64,000 nt of DNA. Origin: Acinetobacter sp. ANC 4910. GTDB lineage: Bacteria > Pseudomonadota > Gammaproteobacteria > Pseudomonadales > Moraxellaceae. The notes beneath the pieces were generated by a model, which saw only the letters and a program-made list of their open reading frames with translations, searched no databases and was not told the DNA's origin. Position numbers and translations under genes: made by a program. Positions 60,600 to 64,000 of the stretch are shown one piece after another. The first letter of the stretch is position 1, and each line of letters begins with the position of its first letter. The stretch spans positions 1 through 64,000 of the forward strand of contig NZ_SJNT01000014.1 of the NCBI RefSeq assembly GCF_004331035.1, in the 5' to 3' direction.

Positions 60600-61886
60600 A
60601 TGCCAAAGGCGCAAAAACTTACATTAGCAGTATTAATTCAGGCTGCCCTTATTACTACAGCTTATGCAAGCGAACAAAGTGAAGCAAAAGGATTTGTCGA
60701 AGATGCTGAAGGATCAGTGTTGTTCCGCACTGGTTATTTATCTCGTGACAAAAAACATGGCGTAGCAGATACCAGCTCAGCTGCTCAAACTGCCATGGTT
60801 AAAATTGAATCTGGTTATACCCAAGGTATTGTCGGTTTTGGTGTGGGCGTGATTGGTGATGGCTCATTCAAATTGGGCGAAAACAAAAATGCTGGCAACC
60901 AAATGATTCCTAAGCATAACGATGGTTCTGCTTATGACCATTGGGGTCGTGGTGGCGGTATCGTAAAAGCACGTATCTCTAACACTGAAGTCCGTTATGG
61001 TACTCAAGTACTCGACTTACCTGTACTTGCAAGTAATACTGCTCGTTTAGTCCCTGAATACTTTGAAGGTGTATTAGCGACTAGCCGTGAAATTAACGGT
61101 TTAGAATTAACTGCGGGTAAATTCACTAAAGACCAATATTCAGACCAAATCGAAACTGATGGTCGTCACTTAGACAGCGCTGTCGTTTGGGGTGCTAAAT
61201 ATAAGTTTAATGATCAATTAAATGCATCTTACTATGGCTTAGATAGCAAAAATGCACTTGAACGCCATTATGTGAATGCCAATTACAAACAAGCTTTGGC
61301 AAATAATAGCTCTTTAACATACGACTTCAGTGGCTATCACACTGAGTGGGATAAAGAAGGCAATACGTATTCACAAATTACTGATGATCTTTCTGATCGT
61401 AAAAACGATATCTTCGCAGTTTCTGGTACATACAACACTGGCAACCACAACGTGATGTTGGCTTACCAACAAAACAGTGGCAATACTGGTTATGACTACG
61501 GTGAGAATGCTGATGGTGGTCAAAGTATCTACCTACCTAACTCTTATCTTTCTGACTTTATTGGTAACGATGAAAAATCGGCTCAACTCCAATACACCTA
61601 TGACTTTGCTGGTATGAATGTTCCTGGTTTAACTTGGACAACTGCGTTCGTTTATGGTTGGGACATCAAAGCAACTGACAATAAAGGAACTATGATCAGT
61701 GATAATGAACAAGAACGTGAATTCTTTAACCAAGTGAAATACACAGTTCAATCTGGTTTTGCTAAAGATGCAAGCTTACGTTTACGTCACTCATACTACC
61801 GTGCAAGTGACAACTACCAAAGCAACTACATCGGTGACACCAACGAATGGCGTATCTGGTTAGATGTCCCTGTAAAATTCTTCTAA
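60600..61886 (+). CDS. OprD/Occ-family outer-membrane porin
   Basis: From the ATG at 60600 the product has 428 residues, with a signal peptide ending TTAYAS. GAGG lies 9 bases before this ATG; an upstream TTG at 60585 is a worse start. An 18-stranded barrel is suggested by many short amphipathic strands. Occ/OprD features include GFVEDAEGSVLFRTGYLSRD at the mature N terminus, then EVRYGTQVLDLPVLASNTAR, LLPEYFEG-like RLVPEYFEGVLA and the C-terminal NEWRIWLDVPVKFF. It may correspond to OccAB1 of A. baumannii, from memory of gene order. These porins admit basic amino acids and carbapenems. Confidence 0.9.
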   Translation: MPKAQKLTLAVLIQAALITTAYASEQSEAKGFVEDAEGSVLFRTGYLSRDKKHGVADTSSAAQTAMVKIESGYTQGIVGFGVGVIGDGSFKLGENKNAGNQMIPKHNDGSAYDHWGRGGGIVKARISNTEVRYGTQVLDLPVLASNTARLVPEYFEGVLATSREINGLELTAGKFTKDQYSDQIETDGRHLDSAVVWGAKYKFNDQLNASYYGLDSKNALERHYVNANYKQALANNSSLTYDFSGYHTEWDKEGNTYSQITDDLSDRKNDIFAVSGTYNTGNHNVMLAYQQNSGNTGYDYGENADGGQSIYLPNSYLSDFIGNDEKSAQLQYTYDFAGMNVPGLTWTTAFVYGWDIKATDNKGTMISDNEQEREFFNQVKYTVQSGFAKDASLRLRHSYYRASDNYQSNYIGDTNEWRIWLDVPVKFF

Positions 61887-61910
61887 TTTGAAGACGTTTT
61901 CAGAGATCTA

Positions 61911-61941
61911 AAAAAAACCTGCACAATGTGCAGGTTTTTTT
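61911..61941 (+). terminator. Terminator between the OprD-type gene and ppa (bidirectional)
   Basis: AAAAAAACCTGCAC and GTGCAGGTTTTTTT form a stem with T-tracts on both strands, between the convergent gene ends. Confidence 0.9.
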
Positions 61942-61989
61942 ATGGGTTAAACTTTACAAAATAAAGTTCAACCTCAATCCTTGAGAGGA

Positions 61990-62514
61990 TTATTTTGCAG
62001 CTTCGATGGCTTTAAGCACTTCTTGCTTAGCAACTTCAGAACCTTCCCAACCTGTTAACTTCACCCATTTGCCTGGCTCTAAATCTTTGTAGTGAGCAAA
62101 GAAATGTTCCACTTGCTGGATTAAAAGCGGAGGAAGATCAGTATATTCCTGAACATCTTTATAGATTGGAGTTAATTTTTCATGTGGTACAGCGATAAGT
62201 TTCGCATCAATACCGCCATCATCTTCCATGTTCAATTTACCCACAGGACGGCAACGAATGACTGAACCTGGCTCAACTGGATGTGGAGTCACGACAAGTA
62301 CGTCAAGCGGGTCACCATCTTCAGACAAAGTATTTGGTACATAACCGTAGTTCGCTGGGTAGAACATTGCTGTACCCATGAAGCGGTCTACAAATAAAGC
62401 ATCAGAATCTTTATCAATTTCATATTTGATTGGTGCTGCATTTGCAGGAATTTCAATGATGACATAAATGTCATTTGGTGCATCTTTACCCGCTGGGATA
62501 TTGCTGTAGCTCAT
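61990..62514 (-). CDS. ppa: Inorganic pyrophosphatase
   Basis: Ppa (174 aa) hydrolyses pyrophosphate to drive biosynthesis. It is a complete family I enzyme: [20 protein letters not shown] near the start, [20 protein letters not shown], then LDVLVV with the metal-binding Asp cluster ([11 protein letters not shown], near 66-76) and [25 protein letters not shown] is near the end. It is single-gene and convergent with the OprD-type gene. Confidence 0.97.
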   Translation of the reverse strand: MSYSNIPAGKDAPNDIYVIIEIPANAAPIKYEIDKDSDALFVDRFMGTAMFYPANYGYVPNTLSEDGDPLDVLVVTPHPVEPGSVIRCRPVGKLNMEDDGGIDAKLIAVPHEKLTPIYKDVQEYTDLPPLLIQQVEHFFAHYKDLEPGKWVKLTGWEGSEVAKQEVLKAIEAAK

Positions 62515-62626
62515 AGCATCAACTCTTTAACGATTTAAATTATATTGAAACCGAAATTAAGGTCTTCGGTTTAATCACGGAGCGATTATACATCTGCCTC
62601 GTAAAAATAGGGAATATGCACGTTCA

Positions 62627-63025
62627 TTAGCTGAGTTTGATCACCAAGATCAATAATGAAATTGGACACAATAAGGACAAACACCAGACAATTGAACGTA
62701 ATGTCGCCCAATTGGCCAAATAACAGACCCCATAAATCACGCGTAAGACCAAATAAGCAATACCAAAAGTCATAATCACAGATTGTGACACGACCATATA
62801 TTCCGCCATTAAAACAGCAGCAATAAATAAAGGTAAGCCTTCAAAACTATTTTGTTGTGCGGCATTGGCACGTGCAGCAATACCTGTTGAATTGTTCAAA
62901 AACTCACGCGGATAATGATTATCTTTGACCCGAAAACCACTCGTAAGTCTGGCAATAAAACTAAAAACATAAGGTAATAAACATGCAATTAAGATGAGAT
63001 AGACAATACCGCTAATACTGTGCAT
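62627..63025 (-). CDS. MAPEG-family membrane protein
   Basis: From the ATG at 63025 the product has 132 residues and four membrane helices, with the MAPEG signature RANAAQQNSFEGLPLFIAAV (near 50-69). MAPEG proteins include glutathione S-transferases and leukotriene synthases; bacterial members are mostly uncharacterised. The longer frame from 63064 adds 13 residues before the usual start. No operon partners are evident; ppa lies downstream. Confidence 0.87.
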   Translation of the reverse strand: MHSISGIVYLILIACLLPYVFSFIARLTSGFRVKDNHYPREFLNNSTGIAARANAAQQNSFEGLPLFIAAVLMAEYMVVSQSVIMTFGIAYLVLRVIYGVCYLANWATLRSIVWCLSLLCPISLLILVIKLS

Positions 63026-63133
63026 CAATTGAGTTCTCGTGAGAGTATTAATTAGCCTTATCATAGCATGGCAATTTTAGAATATTTTTTGTTAAATATA
63101 GTGTTTTGATTACCAAGCCATTCGGGAATATCT

Positions 63134-63520
63134 ATGTCATTTAATGCGGAGCAGCACAAACTGTTCGATGAACTGGAAAAACAACGCCAACATCAACGGC
63201 AGATGGACCGTGTACTCGCTATTGTGTTCCCTATTGTTGCTTTTTTACTGACCGTCATTTGTGCCAACATGAACATCTGGTCGACGGTATGTACCTTTGT
63301 TTTACTTTGGGTTGCCTTTTGGGCTGTGGGCATTCGTCACCTCCCCTTATGGCATTGGGTCCTGATTACCCTCATTTATTGTTTGGTCGATAATTTCCTG
63401 AGTTATAGCAGCTTTAACCGTTCAGGTTTTAGCCGCCAATTCGGCACCATCTTTATTTTTATTGGTATTGTAGGTGTAGGACGCCCTTATTTCGACCGCT
63501 GGCTGATGAAGAAAAAATAA
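63134..63520 (+). CDS. Small membrane protein of unknown function
   Basis: The 128-residue product has a polar N terminus (about 1-24, Gln-rich) followed by four hydrophobic segments (near 26-42, 47-66, 72-89 and 102-118). It ends in a basic RWLMKKK. I do not recognise the family. It is a single gene, divergent from the MAPEG gene and convergent with the ligase, followed by a strong terminator. Confidence 0.75.
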   Translation: MSFNAEQHKLFDELEKQRQHQRQMDRVLAIVFPIVAFLLTVICANMNIWSTVCTFVLLWVAFWAVGIRHLPLWHWVLITLIYCLVDNFLSYSSFNRSGFSRQFGTIFIFIGIVGVGRPYFDRWLMKKK

Positions 63521-63531
63521 GTAAATGCCAT

Positions 63532-63559
63532 AAAAAAAGCGCCCCAAGGCGCTTTTTTT
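63532..63559 (+). terminator. Terminator between the membrane protein gene and fadD (bidirectional)
   Basis: AAAAAAAGCGCC and GGCGCTTTTTTT form a hairpin with T-tracts on both strands. Confidence 0.92.
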
Positions 63560-63573
63560 AGACAGGCGGAATC

Positions 63574-64000
63574 TTATGCAGTTTTACGTAAATCTTTACG
63601 TAAAATTTTACCTACATTCGATTTTGGTAATTCTTCCATAAACTCAACATAACGTGGGCGTTTGTAACCCGTTAAGTTTTCTTTCGCAAATTCAAGAACT
63701 TCTTCAGTAGTTAAAGAGGCATCTTTTTTCACAACAAATAATTTTGGTACTTCACCTGATTTTTCATCAGGGACGCCAATCGCAGCAACCTCAAGAACTT
63801 TCGGATGCTTTGCAATTACTTCTTCAATTTCAGAAGGATAGACGTTAAAACCAGACACTAAAATCATATCTTTTTTACGGTCTACAATTTTGGTGTAGCC
63901 ACGATCATCCATTACACCGATGTCACCCGTACGGAAGAAACCATTCACCATCACTTTGGCTGTTTCATCTGGACGGTTCCAGTAACCTTTCATAACCTGT
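63574..64000 (-). CDS. fadD: Long-chain acyl-CoA ligase, C-terminal part (cut by window edge)
   Basis: The last 141 residues of an acyl-CoA synthetase are visible, running off the right edge. The reading enters as [17 protein letters not shown], then [38 protein letters not shown] (the fatty-acyl-CoA synthetase signature), YKRPRYVEF and a catalytic Lys in [14 protein letters not shown]. These fit FadD best. The adenylation domain is outside the window, so chain-length preference cannot be judged. Confidence 0.9.
   Translation of the reverse strand, partial: QVMKGYWNRPDETAKVMVNGFFRTGDIGVMDDRGYTKIVDRKKDMILVSGFNVYPSEIEEVIAKHPKVLEVAAIGVPDEKSGEVPKLFVVKKDASLTTEEVLEFAKENLTGYKRPRYVEFMEELPKSNVGKILRKDLRKTA

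Overview
The window is a core chromosomal segment of an Acinetobacter species (Moraxellaceae, Gammaproteobacteria). The low to moderate GC content and protein signatures point there. So does gene order: a tRNA-tufB operon, gspN-C-D, hemC-D-X-Y beside algZ/algR and argH, xerD-dsbC-hom-thrC, gacA next to pilS-pilR, nrdR-ribD-methylase-ribE, glnK-amtB and an OprD-type porin. It contains no prophage, insertion sequence, CRISPR array, rRNA operon or obvious genomic island. The species cannot be fixed from the sequence alone.

Layout, left to right. Positions 1-908 hold a minus-strand stable-RNA operon (tRNA-Thr, tRNA-Tyr, tRNA-Gly, tRNA-Thr, then tufB, cut by the window edge). Positions 0.9-7.9 kb hold the type II secretion genes gspN-gspC-gspD, followed downstream by an FHA-domain protein, gph and trpE. 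Positions 8-12.7 kb hold an H-NS-like gene and the haem-pathway operon hemC-hemD-hemX-hemY with a thioesterase. Positions 12.8-16.5 kb hold the AlgR/AlgZ-type two-component pair, divergent from argH, and yggX. An orphan transcription unit at 16.65-16.78 kb looks like a small RNA. Then follow phoU and tolC, an unknown lipoprotein, and a TPP riboswitch with thiC, nudF, cpdA, dksA and gluQRS. Positions 25.9-31 kb hold ftsW-murD and the Fur-type feoA-feoB operon with a small Cys-rich membrane protein. Positions 31-35.7 kb hold xerD, dsbC, hom and thrC.

Positions 35.7-37.1 kb hold two poorly characterised proteins, followed by pbpG. Positions 38.5-42.2 kb hold a GacA-type regulator and the PilS/PilR sigma-54 system. 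Positions 42.2-50.9 kb hold an S41 protease, gpmI, lptG/lptF, pepA-holC, a coiled-coil protein, a 72-residue orphan and a DedA protein. Positions 51-54.5 kb hold a translationally coupled nrdR-ribD-DNA adenine methylase-ribE operon. Positions 54.6-59.4 kb hold glnK-amtB, ubiK, comM and a TorF-family porin. The last part is an AT-rich 1.2-kb spacer, an OprD/Occ porin, ppa, a MAPEG protein, a small membrane protein and the 3' part of a fadD-like acyl-CoA ligase.

Most of the window is ordinary housekeeping DNA. The most interesting points are these. (1) The candidate small RNA near 16.7 kb has a palindrome over its -35 region and two CCCCC motifs, one of them in the terminator loop. (2) Sigma-54 type promoters lie in front of both glnK-amtB and the TorF-family porin, whose amtB and torF messages carry unusual GGGGGA ribosome-binding sites complementary to that small RNA. 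(3) A DNA adenine methylase gene is locked into the riboflavin operon. All calls come from reading the sequence; no database search was run.
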